In this document: positions 1 to 10,129 of the stretch, piece after piece
Layout: each line of letters opens with the position of its first letter
Position numbering within the stretch: position 1 is the stretch's first letter
Source: Bacteroidota bacterium
Lineage (GTDB): Bacteria > Bacteroidota > Bacteroidia > Chitinophagales > Chitinophagaceae
Direction of reading: 5' to 3'
NCBI GenBank assembly: GCA_018266775.1
Contig: JAFDZS010000011.1
Coordinates: forward strand, 1 to 64,000
Length of the DNA stretch: 64,000 bases
The notes under the pieces: model-generated
What the model was told of the DNA's origin: nothing
Database searches by the model: none
What the model saw: only the letters and a program-made list of their open reading frames with translations
Translations under genes and position numbers: made by a program

Positions 1-20
1 TTCGAATCCAGTCATCCCGA
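1..20 (+). tRNA. 3' end of a tRNA-Pro (cut by window edge)
   Basis: The first 20 bases are identical to the T-arm and acceptor 3' end of the complete tRNA-Pro at 2677-2750, and the identity continues for three bases past the tRNA. The rest lies outside the window, so it is not known whether this is a whole tRNA gene or only a 3' remnant. Confidence 0.7.
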
Positions 21-31
21 CTTTAAACAAG

Positions 32-56
32 AAAGGCAGCATTATTGCTGCCTTTT
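32..56 (+). terminator. Hairpin terminator between tRNA and cupin gene
   Basis: A 10-bp perfect stem (AAAGGCAGCA paired with TGCTGCCTTT) with a 4-base loop is followed by a short T run. It sits between the tRNA and the 3' end of the convergent cupin gene, so it may stop transcription from both sides. Confidence 0.7.
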
Positions 57-83
57 GTATTTGTTCAAGTCTATTATATAATA

Positions 84-482
84 TCAGAATTTGCTGTAAT
101 CCTGATCGCTCACCTTTTCTAACCAATCCACCACTTTTCCGTTTACATGTTCCTGTATGGCAATATGCGACATTCCATTTGAAGCAGTAGCCCCATGCCA
201 ATGCTTTTCATTGGGTTCAAACCAAACCACATCGCCGGGATGTACTTCTTCCACCGGGCTGCCTTCTTTTTGTACCCAACCCAAACCAGCTATAATGATC
301 AATGTTTGACCTAAGGGATGGGTATGCCAGGCCGTTCTTGCACCGGGTTCAAAGGTTACTGTTGCGGCGGCGCTGCGCCTGGCTTCATTGGCGCTAAACA
401 ATGGATCTATCCGCACGGATCCTGTAAACCAATCGCCCGGGCCTTCTACCGATGGCTGAGCGCCTGTTCTCGTAATATTCAT
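84..482 (-). CDS. Cupin protein, Mn-type hydroxynitrile-lyase-like
   Basis: This 132-residue single-domain cupin closely resembles the small manganese cupins described as (R)-selective hydroxynitrile lyases, such as that of Granulicella. The metal ligands of that family are all present: H53, H55 and Q59 in the HTHPLGQ motif, and H94 in the KHWHG motif. Sequence of this kind is usually annotated only as a cupin, and the physiological substrate is unknown; the lyase activity of relatives may be promiscuous. It follows the alcohol dehydrogenase by 11 bp on the same strand, so both are probably co-transcribed, and the pair could act on aldehydes or carbonyl compounds. Family assignment is firm; the reaction is inference. 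Confidence 0.88.
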   Translation of the reverse strand: MNITRTGAQPSVEGPGDWFTGSVRIDPLFSANEARRSAAATVTFEPGARTAWHTHPLGQTLIIIAGLGWVQKEGSPVEEVHPGDVVWFEPNEKHWHGATASNGMSHIAIQEHVNGKVVDWLEKVSDQDYSKF

Positions 483-493
483 AACAGAATCAT

Positions 494-1576
494 TTAATTT
501 TTTAGAGTTGCCATATCAATGACGAAACGGTATTTTACATCCCCTTTTTCCAATCGTTCAAATGCATCATTTACTTCCTGGATGTTTATTAATTCAACTT
601 CAGCAGTGATGTTGTGTTCAAAACAAAAGTTAAGCATTTCCTGTGTTTCGGCAATACCGCCAATATTTGATCCTGCTAAACTTCTGCGGCCCGGAACGAT
701 ACTGAATGCGTGTACATCCAATGGTTCGGCCGGTAAACCCACCAATACCACGCTTCCGTCGTGCCGGAGTAAATTGAGATAGGTATTCACATCATGTTTG
801 GCAGAAACCGTATCGATAATAAAATTCAGTTTACGGTTGTACTTTTTCATTTGTTCAGCATCAGATGATAATACTGCTTCGTCTGCGCCCAGGCGTTTGG
901 CATCCTCCACTTTGGAAGGTGAGGTGGTGAACACTATGACTTCGGCACCCATTGCCTTGGCGATTTTGATGGCCACATGTCCTAACCCGCCAATACCGAG
1001 TATGCCCACTTTTTTACCCGGACCAGCCTGCCAGTGTTTTAATGGAGAATATACGGTGATACCGGCGCAAAGCAATGGGGTTGCTGCGGCAAGATCTTTA
1101 AACCCCGGCATCTGCAATACATATTTCTCGTGGCAAACATAGGTTTGCGCAAAGCCGCCATACGTTACGCCGCCAGAAATTTTATCCGGTGCGTTGAACG
1201 ACCAGGTTACACCTTCATCGCAAAACTGTTCAATGCCTTCGTTGCAATATTCGCAATGGCCGCAACTGTCTGCAATGCAACCCACAGCTACTATATCACC
1301 CACTTTAAATTTGGTTACGTGATTGCCCACTGCAGTAACCCGCCCAACAATTTCATGCCCGGGCACAATGGGATAAGTGGTGCCGCCCCAGTCATTATGA
1401 ATGCTGTGTAAATCGGAGTGACATATACCGCAGTATAAAATGTCGAATTCAATATCATGCGGCATTGGTTTTCTCCGGTGGATGTTTAACTGTTGCATGG
1501 GTGCGTTTGCTGCTGTTGTGCCATAAGCTTTTATTTCCGTGGTTGGTTCACCTGTTGTTGTTACTGTTTTTTCCAT
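494..1576 (-). CDS. Zinc-dependent NAD(P) alcohol dehydrogenase, YahK/CAD type
   Basis: A 360-residue medium-chain dehydrogenase that interconverts aldehydes and alcohols. The catalytic zinc ligands of the family are visible as C49 (CGICHSD), H74 (GHE) and C170. The four structural-zinc cysteines are C105, C108, C111 and C119. The dinucleotide-binding loop [10 protein letters not shown] lies at residues 191-200 and is followed by a TTSPSK stretch, as in NADP-preferring cinnamyl-alcohol-dehydrogenase and aldehyde-reductase members. About 15 extra residues precede the usual family N-terminus. It is transcribed between the AraC regulator upstream and the cupin gene 11 bp downstream, which suggests a small inducible carbonyl-detoxification operon. 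The exact substrate cannot be read from sequence. Confidence 0.93.
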   Translation of the reverse strand: MEKTVTTTGEPTTEIKAYGTTAANAPMQQLNIHRRKPMPHDIEFDILYCGICHSDLHSIHNDWGGTTYPIVPGHEIVGRVTAVGNHVTKFKVGDIVAVGCIADSCGHCEYCNEGIEQFCDEGVTWSFNAPDKISGGVTYGGFAQTYVCHEKYVLQMPGFKDLAAATPLLCAGITVYSPLKHWQAGPGKKVGILGIGGLGHVAIKIAKAMGAEVIVFTTSPSKVEDAKRLGADEAVLSSDAEQMKKYNRKLNFIIDTVSAKHDVNTYLNLLRHDGSVVLVGLPAEPLDVHAFSIVPGRRSLAGSNIGGIAETQEMLNFCFEHNITAEVELINIQEVNDAFERLEKGDVKYRFVIDMATLKN

Positions 1577-1691
1577 GTCTGTTGTTTTTATTTAATCAGG
1601 AATTGTTTGTTTGGTATGATTAAAATGCAGCACAAAGTTATTGCTAATCCAAAGTGCGATTGTACGAGAATCAAACCAATGATTAAGAAAA

Positions 1692-2570
1692 TCAAACATT
1701 TTCTGCCCGCAGTAAAGAGGGGGCAGTGCCGGTAATGCGTTTAAAATAATTATTGAAATAGGTGGGATATTCAAAGCCGAGTGCATAGGCAATTTCAGCA
1801 ATCGTCCAGTCGGTATGCTGCAATAATGCTTTGGCTTCTGTAATGATTCTTTCGGAAATATGTGCGGAGGTAGGTTTGCCGGTTACTTCTTTTATGGAAC
1901 GGTTTAAATGGTTTACATGCACTGCCAATTGCCCCGCATAATCCTGCGGTGTTTTAAGCATTAACGGAGATTCAGTACTCTCTACAGGGAATTGTCGTTC
2001 CAGCAGTTCTAAAAACACCTGTGTGATCCTTGACGCTGCATTTTTGTGCTGCACATAATTTTCTGACGGCTGCAATTTTAATGCTTCATGCAGTATTAAG
2101 TTGATATAGTTTCTTATTACATCTGCTTTATGCATATAATCCCCTTCCTGTTCTTCTATCATCTTTTTAAAGATGGTATTTAAAAACAGCCGTTGCTCTT
2201 TGTTGATTTTTAAAATAGGTGTGCCGCCAATTTTGAACAGCGGTGATTGCTGAAGGCTGTCTGTGCGATCGGATAGTTTAATAAATTCTGCTGAAAAAAG
2301 ACAGGTATAACCTGCATACTGCGTGGAGAGCGTTTCCCAGGAATAGGGTATGTGCGGATTGCCAAAAAACAACACCGTGCCTTCTGCTTCAAAACTTCTG
2401 TCGGCATAGTGAATGATGCTTTTACCTGTGGTGAGGCAGATTTTATAAAAATCCTTCCGGCTGTACACTCTTGTGGCAGCGCCATCGCATTCTATCTGGA
2501 ACACATTAAAGCCTTTCAGCTTTAATGCGGTATTAAAGTCAGAAACTGAGCGTGCAATTTTACCCGGCAT
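1692..2570 (-). CDS. AraC-family transcriptional regulator
   Basis: A 292-residue regulator with an N-terminal cupin-like sensing half and a C-terminal double helix-turn-helix. The C-terminal part shows the family signature around WTIAEIAYALGFEYPTYFNNYFKRITG. It lies 115 bp upstream of the alcohol dehydrogenase on the same strand, so the likely targets are that gene and the cupin. A TAnnTTTG-like box (minus strand, 2575-2582) lies directly upstream of the start, but no matching -33 element is clear. The inducer is unknown. Confidence 0.9.
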   Translation of the reverse strand: MPGKIARSVSDFNTALKLKGFNVFQIECDGAATRVYSRKDFYKICLTTGKSIIHYADRSFEAEGTVLFFGNPHIPYSWETLSTQYAGYTCLFSAEFIKLSDRTDSLQQSPLFKIGGTPILKINKEQRLFLNTIFKKMIEEQEGDYMHKADVIRNYINLILHEALKLQPSENYVQHKNAASRITQVFLELLERQFPVESTESPLMLKTPQDYAGQLAVHVNHLNRSIKEVTGKPTSAHISERIITEAKALLQHTDWTIAEIAYALGFEYPTYFNNYFKRITGTAPSLLRAENV

Positions 2571-2627
2571 GTGGCAAAGTTAAGAAAATCAAATAAAGCC
2601 TGAATGTTTGATGCCTGCTGACATCAA

Positions 2628-2660
2628 TTTGTTTTTTATTTGTTTCTTTAATTAAATTTG
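2628..2660 (+). promoter_or_regulatory. Bacteroidetes-type promoter of tRNA-Pro
   Basis: TTTG at 2628-2631 and a perfect TAAATTTG at 2653-2660 are spaced 21 bp, close to the known Bacteroidetes housekeeping consensus TTTG-N19-TAnnTTTG. The predicted start of transcription falls about 10 bp before the mature tRNA. Confidence 0.65.
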
Positions 2661-2676
2661 CTATAGTAAAAACTTA

Positions 2677-2750
2677 CGGGATGTAGCGCAGCCCGGTAGC
2701 GCACTTCGTTCGGGACGAAGGGGCCGCTGGTTCGAATCCAGTCATCCCGA
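2677..2750 (+). tRNA. tRNA-Pro (anticodon CGG)
   Basis: A 74-base cloverleaf. The 7-bp acceptor stem is CGGGATG with CATCCCG and discriminator base A. The anticodon stem CTTCG/CGAAG encloses the loop TTCGGGA, which places CGG as the anticodon (reads CCG, proline). The T-arm carries GGTTCGAATCC. The 3' CCA is not encoded. Confidence 0.96.
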
Positions 2751-2758
2751 CTTTTCAG

Positions 2759-2786
2759 AATCTCTGCAGCCGCAGAGATTTTTTTT
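2759..2786 (+). terminator. Rho-independent terminator after tRNA-Pro
   Basis: A 9-bp perfect stem (AATCTCTGC with GCAGAGATT), a 4-base loop and a run of at least six further T residues, starting 9 bases after the tRNA. Confidence 0.88.
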
Positions 2787-3296
2787 CAATCATTCTTTTT
2801 CATACCTTTTTTCAACTGCCGGGGCAGGGGAGGAAATGATTACCAATTAACAACTTTTTGCTATAAAGCTTGAACGTAAAACGGTAAACGTTATCTCCCT
2901 TTCGCTGCCGCGTTACTGTTAAGTTACCAGAATGTAACATTTACATATTGAAATGTGATTGTTGAAACGCCCTGCTTCTAATATCTGAGTCAGCCGTTTA
3001 TTCCACCCAATAAAGCAATCGAAAATAGCGTCCGTTATTAAGCCCCTGATAATTGCCTGTTGTACTTTTTTCGCATCAAAAAAATGCACGAGCAACCATC
3101 AGCCCCTGGTAAGCATCATAGCTTAAATAACTAACTTATATGCGTATGGGAAATTTTTAATTTATTTAAAATAGCCTGCTGCTTTTACCATCTATTGCGG
3201 CATCATTTTTTTTTGTCCCGTTACCCGTTTGCACCTTAAGATCAGCATAAAATGAAAACCTTTAACCTGTTCAACTTTTAAAATAAAATATCACAC
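2787..3296. other. Non-coding stretch before TonB receptor
   Basis: About 510 bp without a convincing gene. No cobalamin, TPP or other riboswitch signature was recognised, although this is where a TonB receptor's control region is expected. AT-rich tracts lie close to the receptor start, but no full promoter match was found. Confidence 0.5.
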
Positions 3297-6200
3297 ATGA
3301 AGAAAAATGGACTGTTTTTTTTAGGGATTTTGATGATGCATGTATTACATGCGCAAAACACAGGCACGCTTTCGGGTATTGTGAAAGACCACTTAGGCAA
3401 TACACTAACCGGTGTTACCATAACGGCAGGACAGGGTAATACCAAATCTACCTTAACTGACAATGCAGGCGTGTATACACTGAAGCTTACAGCGGGCAGC
3501 ACTTCGGTTACTTACAATTACACGGGTATGTTGCCGGTAACCCTTAGTGTTAACATTACCGGGGGGAAAACCACCACACAGGATGTAACGATGCACCCCA
3601 GGGCAGACCTGGAAGCCGTTACGGTAATAGGCACACGCAACCTGAAGCGCATTGCCACAGAAACGCCGGTACCTGTAGACGTCTTAAATATGGGCGAGCT
3701 GAACAGGGCTGCGCCACAATCTAACCTCAACCAGATTTTATCTTATGTGGCACCATCTTTTGTTTCTAATTCTGCCACTGTTGCAGATGGTACAGACCAT
3801 ATTGATCCCGCCCAGCTAAGAGGCCTGGGACCAGACCAGGTATTGGTTTTATTGAATGGTAAAAGAAGGCATACTTCTTCTCTTGTAAATGTAAATGGAA
3901 CGCCTGGCAGGGGATCGGTGGGAACCGACCTCAATGCAATTCCTTCATTTGCTGTTGAAAGAATAGAAGTGCTGCGTGACGGAGCATCAGCCCAGTACGG
4001 TTCAGATGCTATTGCCGGTGTCATCAACGTGGTTATGAAAAGAAATATCAATAACCTTACGGCTGCGGTGTATGGCGGCGGCTATGTTTCCTCCGGCGCC
4101 AATGATCATCGCGGTGGTGTTGATGGCGGACAAATTCAGGCTGACATCAATTATGGGCTGAAAGCAGGCAAAAATGGTGGATTCATAAATTTAACCGGAA
4201 GCCTTGTGGCAAGAGACGGCACCAGGAGAGCCACAGATTTTAATGGAACGCTTTATAATGTTTATAATGCGGTAGAGCAGAGGGCATTGCAAAACGGCAC
4301 CAACCTGAGTGCGCTGTATTCCAACATTACCAATACGCCCAATACCAACCAGATCATTGGTGCTATTAAACAATATGCCCCGCAGGTAAGTTATTTATCG
4401 GCTGCGCAACAGGCCTCTATACAAAATGCCGGCACCATCGGCCAGTTACAGGGCATATTAAATGCTGATGTTACGGATAATGAACTGCAATACCGTGGGC
4501 TTACACGCAGAGATTTTAATATGCGTATCGGACAATCTGAACTCACCAGCGGACAACTATATTTTAACAGCAGTATTCCCCTGCACCATGGCCATACTTT
4601 TTACACCTTTGGCGGTTATGGAAAACGGATGGGCAACTCTGCCGGCTTTTTCCGCAGGCCTAATCAAAACCGCACCAGTACACAGTTATTCATTAATGGC
4701 TTTTTGCCCGAAATCGGTTCAGATATCACAGATCTTTCCGTTGCAGCAGGTGTGAAGGGATTATTGGGAAAATGGAATTATGATATCAGCAATACCGCCG
4801 GGGGTAACCAGTTTAATTACACGGTAAAAAATTCTGCTAATGCCACCTTAGGTATTAATTCACCTACATCTTTTGATGCAGGTGGCTTAAGGTTTATTCA
4901 AAATACCAGTAACCTGGATTTTACCCGCAACTTTGATATGCTGAAAGGATTAAACATTGCTTTTGGTGCAGAATACAGGATTGAAGCATACCGCATTAAA
5001 GCAGGCGAACCATCATCTTATGAAAGATATGACATCAACGGCCAGCCATCCACAGCAACGACACCAGCTAATCTATTGCCGACTGATTTTTTCAATTCTG
5101 CAAGACCCGGTGGAGCACAGGTATTTCCCGGTTTTATGCCTGCCAATGCCGTGAATGAAAGCCGAAACAGTGTGGCGCTTTATGCAGATGGTGAAATTAA
5201 CCCCACCAGCAATTGGCTGGTGAATGCAGCCTTGCGTTTTGAAAACTACTCCGATTTTGGCAGTACTTTAAACTATAAACTGGCTACAAGAATAAAATTA
5301 GCAAAGGGTTTTAATGTAAGGGCCGCCATTGCTACAGGTTTCAGGGCACCATCATTGCAACAAAAATATTTTAATGCAACGGCAACACAGTTCCTGGGCG
5401 GTGTACCATTTGAAGTGGGAACCTTTACCAATGAATCTAAAGCGGCAAAACTGCTGGGCATACCCGAATTGAAACAGGAAGATTCCTACAGTTACAGTGC
5501 CGGATTTACTTATGCAGTACCTAACACCAGTTTAACTTTTACGGTGGACGGATATTTTGTAAAAATTAAAAACAGAATTATTTTAACTGGTCAGTTCTCC
5601 AGACCATCCGGAACGGTAACCGGCGACTTGCTGACATTACAACAGTTGTTTGACCAGGCTAATGCGACAGCAGCCACATTCTTTACCAATGCTATCAATA
5701 CGGAATCCAAAGGCCTTGATTTTGTTATCTCCAACCGATTCAGGTTTGACCAGGTAAGTTTAAAAACAGATATTGCGGCTACCGTATCCCGTACGCAGCG
5801 GGTTGGCAATATTCAAGGCTCAGATATTTTGGTTAAAACCAATAACCTTAATAATTACTTTAATGAAGCCAGCCGTGTGTACCTGGAGTCTGCTATACCA
5901 CGTACCAAAGTCGCCATCATGAATACACTCGTGTCAGGTAAATTTGAGCTCTTTATGCGGCAGACCTTTTTTGGAAAGGTGGAAGACCCCAATACTGCCG
6001 ATGTTAATGGAGATGGCAGGGTGGCAGGCAGTTTTATTAATAACCAGTTTATTGCCACTGAACATCCTTTCTGGTCGGCACGTACCATTACCGATTTTTC
6101 TATTGGATATAAAATCAATAAAAATTTCCGTGTTACGACCGGCGCTAATAATTTGTTTGATATTTATCCTGATAAAAATCTCAAAACACAATCAGCAGTA

Positions 6201-6347
6201 TTACCGCTTGCTTCCGGTGGGTACAGCAGTACACCCAGTGTGATCGATTTGAGCAACAATAACCAATTTGAATACTCGAGAAATGTATCTCAATTTGGAA
6301 TGAACGGCCGATTTTTATTTGTACGGCTGAACTACAATTTAAGATAA
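3297..6347 (+). CDS. TonB-dependent outer-membrane receptor
   Basis: A 1016-residue receptor with a signal peptide ending near the HAQ of residues 18-20, then a carboxypeptidase-regulatory-like beta-sandwich (about 23-105) containing GTLSGIVKDHLGNTLTGV. The plug domain follows (about 110-250) with LRGLGPDQVLVLLNGKRR and VERIEVLRDGASAQYGSDAIAGVINV, then a beta-barrel ending in an aromatic strand (FLFVRLNYNLR). The plug is of the FepA/BtuB siderophore-receptor style, not SusC style, and no SusD gene follows, so it is probably a stand-alone importer of a metal complex or small molecule. A loop in the barrel carries a DVNGDGRV motif resembling a calcium loop. The ligand is unknown. Confidence 0.92.
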   Translation: MKKNGLFFLGILMMHVLHAQNTGTLSGIVKDHLGNTLTGVTITAGQGNTKSTLTDNAGVYTLKLTAGSTSVTYNYTGMLPVTLSVNITGGKTTTQDVTMHPRADLEAVTVIGTRNLKRIATETPVPVDVLNMGELNRAAPQSNLNQILSYVAPSFVSNSATVADGTDHIDPAQLRGLGPDQVLVLLNGKRRHTSSLVNVNGTPGRGSVGTDLNAIPSFAVERIEVLRDGASAQYGSDAIAGVINVVMKRNINNLTAAVYGGGYVSSGANDHRGGVDGGQIQADINYGLKAGKNGGFINLTGSLVARDGTRRATDFNGTLYNVYNAVEQRALQNGTNLSALYSNITNTPNTNQIIGAIKQYAPQVSYLSAAQQASIQNAGTIGQLQGILNADVTDNELQYRGLTRRDFNMRIGQSELTSGQLYFNSSIPLHHGHTFYTFGGYGKRMGNSAGFFRRPNQNRTSTQLFINGFLPEIGSDITDLSVAAGVKGLLGKWNYDISNTAGGNQFNYTVKNSANATLGINSPTSFDAGGLRFIQNTSNLDFTRNFDMLKGLNIAFGAEYRIEAYRIKAGEPSSYERYDINGQPSTATTPANLLPTDFFNSARPGGAQVFPGFMPANAVNESRNSVALYADGEINPTSNWLVNAALRFENYSDFGSTLNYKLATRIKLAKGFNVRAAIATGFRAPSLQQKYFNATATQFLGGVPFEVGTFTNESKAAKLLGIPELKQEDSYSYSAGFTYAVPNTSLTFTVDGYFVKIKNRIILTGQFSRPSGTVTGDLLTLQQLFDQANATAATFFTNAINTESKGLDFVISNRFRFDQVSLKTDIAATVSRTQRVGNIQGSDILVKTNNLNNYFNEASRVYLESAIPRTKVAIMNTLVSGKFELFMRQTFFGKVEDPNTADVNGDGRVAGSFINNQFIATEHPFWSARTITDFSIGYKINKNFRVTTGANNLFDIYPDKNLKTQSAVLPLASGGYSSTPSVIDLSNNNQFEYSRNVSQFGMNGRFLFVRLNYNLR

Positions 6348-6360
6348 AATAAATTTTGCT

Positions 6361-6412
6361 TTAAAGGCTGTTTCGATGCTGTAATAAATATGGCATTTGA
6401 AACAGCCTTTAA
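6361..6412 (+). terminator. Long-stem hairpin downstream of TonB receptor
   Basis: TTAAAGGCTGTTTC and GAAACAGCCTTTAA form a 14-bp perfect stem around a 24-base loop that contains a small ATGC/GCAT stem. It starts 14 bases after the receptor stop codon and most likely ends that transcript. Confidence 0.65.
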
Positions 6413-6958
6413 CTTATTGCCCTTCCTTTATTGATTTGTTGGCAGTACAGGAAATAAAAGATGCCCGCCAACTGTACGGTAATTTTTCTTTGCTGTTGTT
6501 GGTACGTGAGCATACTGAAATTAAAATTAGACGGCGCACTGATAAGGATTTAGTTTATAACTTATATGCTCCTTATTTTATCCGTTTTAGATAAGCGGTT
6601 GTCACTACATCCTCCGCACGGTCTGAACGAAAAGCGTATTTGGATGTTAGTTTCAAGGGAAGAAAACAGATGGGTTATTAAGCTAAGGAAGTATACCATA
6701 ATTCATGGTCAGACGGGGATATCAGACCATGATGGAGCTTTCATCATCCCCGTTGCCATCAGCTCCCCAGCCTCGGCAGCAGACATGCTAAAATAATACT
6801 ACTTTCAGTTAAGAATTTATCAGCTTCAAGAAGATAAATCTATAGTAAAAACCACATCTTCCTGAATTTTGCCGTAAATAAAAAGCAAGTAAAAGCTAAA
6901 ATAGTATTACTATTTCGCTAAGAACTGTTTTTATTTTGAGTAAAATAATATTTGCTAT
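6413..6958. other. Spacer before the SusC gene
   Basis: About 545 bp with no convincing gene. It holds one copy of the dispersed 26-bp palindrome (6705-6730). Immediately upstream of the SusC start is an AT-rich stretch with TTTG at 6935 and ATATTTG at 6948-6954, a weak match to a Bacteroidetes promoter that would give an almost leaderless mRNA. Confidence 0.45.
6705..6730 (+). repeat. Dispersed 26-bp palindromic repeat, single copy
   Basis: The left arm ATGGTCAGACG is perfect. The right arm reads TATCAGACCAT, so it has two changes from the family consensus CGTCAGACCAT. The central A-A mismatch of the stem is kept. Confidence 0.8.
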
Positions 6959-9900
6959 ATGAGAATAACATTCCTCTGGTTGTTCTGTGTGCTGGTGGTT
7001 GGATTTGTATCAGGCCATAATGCAATGGCGCAAAATCAAAACCGCTCTGTATCCGGAATCGTAACCGACCAAAACAATGCTCCGCTATCCGGGGCGTCCA
7101 TCACTATCAAAGGTAAAAAAACGGGTACCACCACCGATGCTAATGGCACATTTAAAATTTCCATTGCACCCGGCGTGAAGGAACTGGTGATTTCTTACAC
7201 CGGCGCCACTGCTAAAACGGTATCGGTTGAAGGGAAGACCAATGTCATCGTCAGCCTGGATGTTAAAGAAACCAAACTGGGCGAAGTGGTGGTGATTGGT
7301 TATGGCACCACCCGAAGGGCGAACGTGTCCACCGCCATATCGTCTATTAAAGCAAAAGATTTAAAAGACATGCCCGTTACCGGTATTGACCAGGCCATAC
7401 AGGGTAAAGTGGCCGGGGTAACGGTTATGAATAACAGCGGACAGCCGGGCGGCGGTGTTAACCTGAAAGTGCGGGGGGTAACCACCATTAACTCCAACGA
7501 TCCGTTAATTGTGGTAGATGGGGTTGTGTTTGAAGGGAATACCAAAACCAATTTGGGTTATGCCGGTGTCGGTGGAGCTAACGGACAAACGGGCAATAGT
7601 TTTTTAGCCACCATTAACCCCAACGATATTGAGTCTATTGATGTGTTGAAAGATGCATCGGCACAGGCCATCTACGGTTCACGTGCGGCGAATGGCGTTA
7701 TACTGATCACTACTAAAAAAGGTAAAGTGGGGGAAGGTAAGATCAGTTATGACATGAACCAGGGGCAACAGGAAATCTACCGTTTTCTGCCGATGATGAA
7801 CCTGCAGGAATTCGCCACGTATCAAAACGATGTGATTGGCGTGCTGGGTTTACCGAAGAACCCGTTGTTTTACGATCCTTCTAAATTAGGTACGGGCACC
7901 AATTGGCAGGATGCCATCTTCCGCAGGGGAAGCATCACCAGCCATAACTTAAGTTTTTCCGGTGGCAAAGACAGAACCACGTATTATATTTCTGCCGGCT
8001 ACTTTGACCAGAAAGGTATTTTAACCGGCTCTGATTTTAAACGCTATACGGCACGGGTAAGTTTTGAAAGCCAGCTGAAGAACTGGCTGAAAGTGGGCTT
8101 CAGCACTAATGGCTCCCGCAGTACACAAAACGTGACGCTATCTGATGACCCCAACAGCATCATCTGGAATGGTTTGCTGCAAAACCCTTTGATTCCTATT
8201 AAAAATCCTGATGGTACGTTTACCGGTTCCGGTTTCCAGTCGGGCGGGTTAACGTATTATGTAGATAATCCTGTTGCCCGCAGTTTTTATACCGGCAATA
8301 CCGCCATCAGCAGTTATGTATTTGGAAATGTATTTGCAGATGCAGAAATCATTAAGGGCTTAAGCTTCCGCAACGAACTGGGCTATTCCATGAGTATTTA
8401 CAACAATACTGCTTACTCGAAAAGCGGGTTGATTGGCACTACACCGATTGGCAGCCAGTTGATTGATTACAGGGGCAATGGTTATTACTGGTCGTTCCGT
8501 TCTTTCCTGAATTATTATAAAACGATCAATAAACATTCGTTCAATGCCACTGCAGGCCACGAAGCCTCTATGAATTATTGGGAACAACTGTCTGGCACCA
8601 AAACCAATTTGCAAAACAATATCCTGGATCTGAATGCGGGCAGCAGTGATAAAAATACCTGGGGGCTGAATGGTGGCAAGAATGATGGCACGATTGAATC
8701 GTACTTTGCCCGTGCCGGTTACACATACGATAACCGTTATACGTTAAGTGCCAGCATCAGGCGTGATGCATCGTCCAAATTTTTTGGTAAATATAAATGG
8801 GGAACCTTTCCCGGTGTGTCTGCTGCGTGGACGATTACCAATGAAAAGTTTGCAGAAAAATTCAATAAGCAAATCAACTTCCTGAAACTGCGGTTGTCTT
8901 ACGGATCGGTAGGTAACCAGAATTTACCGAATGGTGCGCCTAATCCGCCGTATACTTCTGTGGTGAGTTTCTGGCCCGGCCCTGTTGGTTTTGGAACGTC
9001 GAACTATTTGTATGGTGTGGCCAATCCGAATTTGAAATGGGAATCTGTGGTAACGAAAGACCTGGGCCTGGATGCCGCCTTCCTGAATAACCGCATTGAA
9101 GTGAGTTTTGACGTGTACAAGAAAACCACCAAAGACATGCTGATTATTGGTACCGGCCCGCGTTTGATTGGTGTGGGTGACCAATGGGATGACCTGAAAG
9201 GCCCGGTAATTAATGTAGGACAAATGACCAATACCGGTTTTGATTTCTCCATCAACACCACCAATATTAAAACCAATGCATTTACATGGAAAACCAATGT
9301 GATCTTTACGCGGTATAAAAATATACTGGATAAACTGGCCGGCTCCACCGCTGCATTGACCGGTAAACTGGGCTTTGCCGGTACCGTGGTCACTTATACC
9401 CAACCCGGTTACCCGGTAGGTTCTTTCTTTGGGTATAAAACCAATGGCTTATTCAGAACTGCAGCTGACCTTTCTGCAGGCCTGCCACAATTCGGGCAAC
9501 CTTATTCGTTAGGCGATGTGCGTTTTGTGGATGTAAGCGGCCCCAATGGTAAGCCTGACGGTATCATTGATGCCAACGACATTACGTACATTGGCAGTCC
9601 GCTGCCGAAGTTTACCTACGGTTTTACCAACACATTCACGTACAAAAATTTTGATGCGTCTGTTTTCCTGCAGGGCAGTTATGGTGCAAAAATTTTCAAC
9701 TATACCAAAACCGCCATTGAATCTGAAAACAGTGCTTTCATGAATCAACTGAACACGGTTAACGACCGGTACAGCGCCACCAACACCAATGGTAAACTGC
9801 CACGGTTTACAATAGATAATCCTAACAACATTGCCATTTCAGACCGGTTTGTGGAAGATGGTTCTTACATGCGCATTCAGAACGTAACCCTTGGTTACCG

Positions 9901-10105
9901 CTTACCCGCCAAATGGATTCAGCGTGCACACTTCAGCAATGTACGGGCTTATTTCTCTGTACAAAACCTGAAAACGTTTACCAAGTACAGCGGTTACGAT
10001 CCTGAAATTGGCGCCTTTAACAACGATATCAGGCTGATGAATGTGGACGATGGGCATTATCCCAATCCACGCACTTTCAGCTTTGGTGCCAATATTGAAC
10101 TCTAA
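6959..10105 (+). CDS. SusC/RagA-family TonB-linked outer-membrane protein
   Basis: A 1048-residue glycan-import channel subunit. It has a signal peptide (cleavage near the MAQ of residues 23-25) and a carboxypeptidase-D-regulatory-like domain (about 30-105) with VSGIVTDQNNAPLSGASI. A TonB-box-like stretch, EVVVIGYGTTRR, leads into the SusC-type plug, which contains GRV-type loops and DPLIVVDGV, SIDVLKDASAQAIYGSRAANGVILITT. The barrel ends in PRTFSFGANIEL. It begins a putative operon with SusD (24 bp gap) and a TIG-domain lipoprotein, followed by mannan-active enzymes, so it probably imports beta-manno-oligosaccharides through the outer membrane. Substrate is inferred from context only. Confidence 0.96.
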   Translation: MRITFLWLFCVLVVGFVSGHNAMAQNQNRSVSGIVTDQNNAPLSGASITIKGKKTGTTTDANGTFKISIAPGVKELVISYTGATAKTVSVEGKTNVIVSLDVKETKLGEVVVIGYGTTRRANVSTAISSIKAKDLKDMPVTGIDQAIQGKVAGVTVMNNSGQPGGGVNLKVRGVTTINSNDPLIVVDGVVFEGNTKTNLGYAGVGGANGQTGNSFLATINPNDIESIDVLKDASAQAIYGSRAANGVILITTKKGKVGEGKISYDMNQGQQEIYRFLPMMNLQEFATYQNDVIGVLGLPKNPLFYDPSKLGTGTNWQDAIFRRGSITSHNLSFSGGKDRTTYYISAGYFDQKGILTGSDFKRYTARVSFESQLKNWLKVGFSTNGSRSTQNVTLSDDPNSIIWNGLLQNPLIPIKNPDGTFTGSGFQSGGLTYYVDNPVARSFYTGNTAISSYVFGNVFADAEIIKGLSFRNELGYSMSIYNNTAYSKSGLIGTTPIGSQLIDYRGNGYYWSFRSFLNYYKTINKHSFNATAGHEASMNYWEQLSGTKTNLQNNILDLNAGSSDKNTWGLNGGKNDGTIESYFARAGYTYDNRYTLSASIRRDASSKFFGKYKWGTFPGVSAAWTITNEKFAEKFNKQINFLKLRLSYGSVGNQNLPNGAPNPPYTSVVSFWPGPVGFGTSNYLYGVANPNLKWESVVTKDLGLDAAFLNNRIEVSFDVYKKTTKDMLIIGTGPRLIGVGDQWDDLKGPVINVGQMTNTGFDFSINTTNIKTNAFTWKTNVIFTRYKNILDKLAGSTAALTGKLGFAGTVVTYTQPGYPVGSFFGYKTNGLFRTAADLSAGLPQFGQPYSLGDVRFVDVSGPNGKPDGIIDANDITYIGSPLPKFTYGFTNTFTYKNFDASVFLQGSYGAKIFNYTKTAIESENSAFMNQLNTVNDRYSATNTNGKLPRFTIDNPNNIAISDRFVEDGSYMRIQNVTLGYRLPAKWIQRAHFSNVRAYFSVQNLKTFTKYSGYDPEIGAFNNDIRLMNVDDGHYPNPRTFSFGANIEL

Positions 10106-10129
10106 TTGCAAACTTCAAAAGCTTACTAT

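Noticed and set aside
2787..3296. Cobalamin or other riboswitch before the TonB receptor
   Set aside because: The conserved cobalamin core motif and other known riboswitch cores are not visible in the sequence.
6566..6796. Small protein before SusC
   Set aside because: The frame runs through the dispersed palindrome and has no signal or family features.
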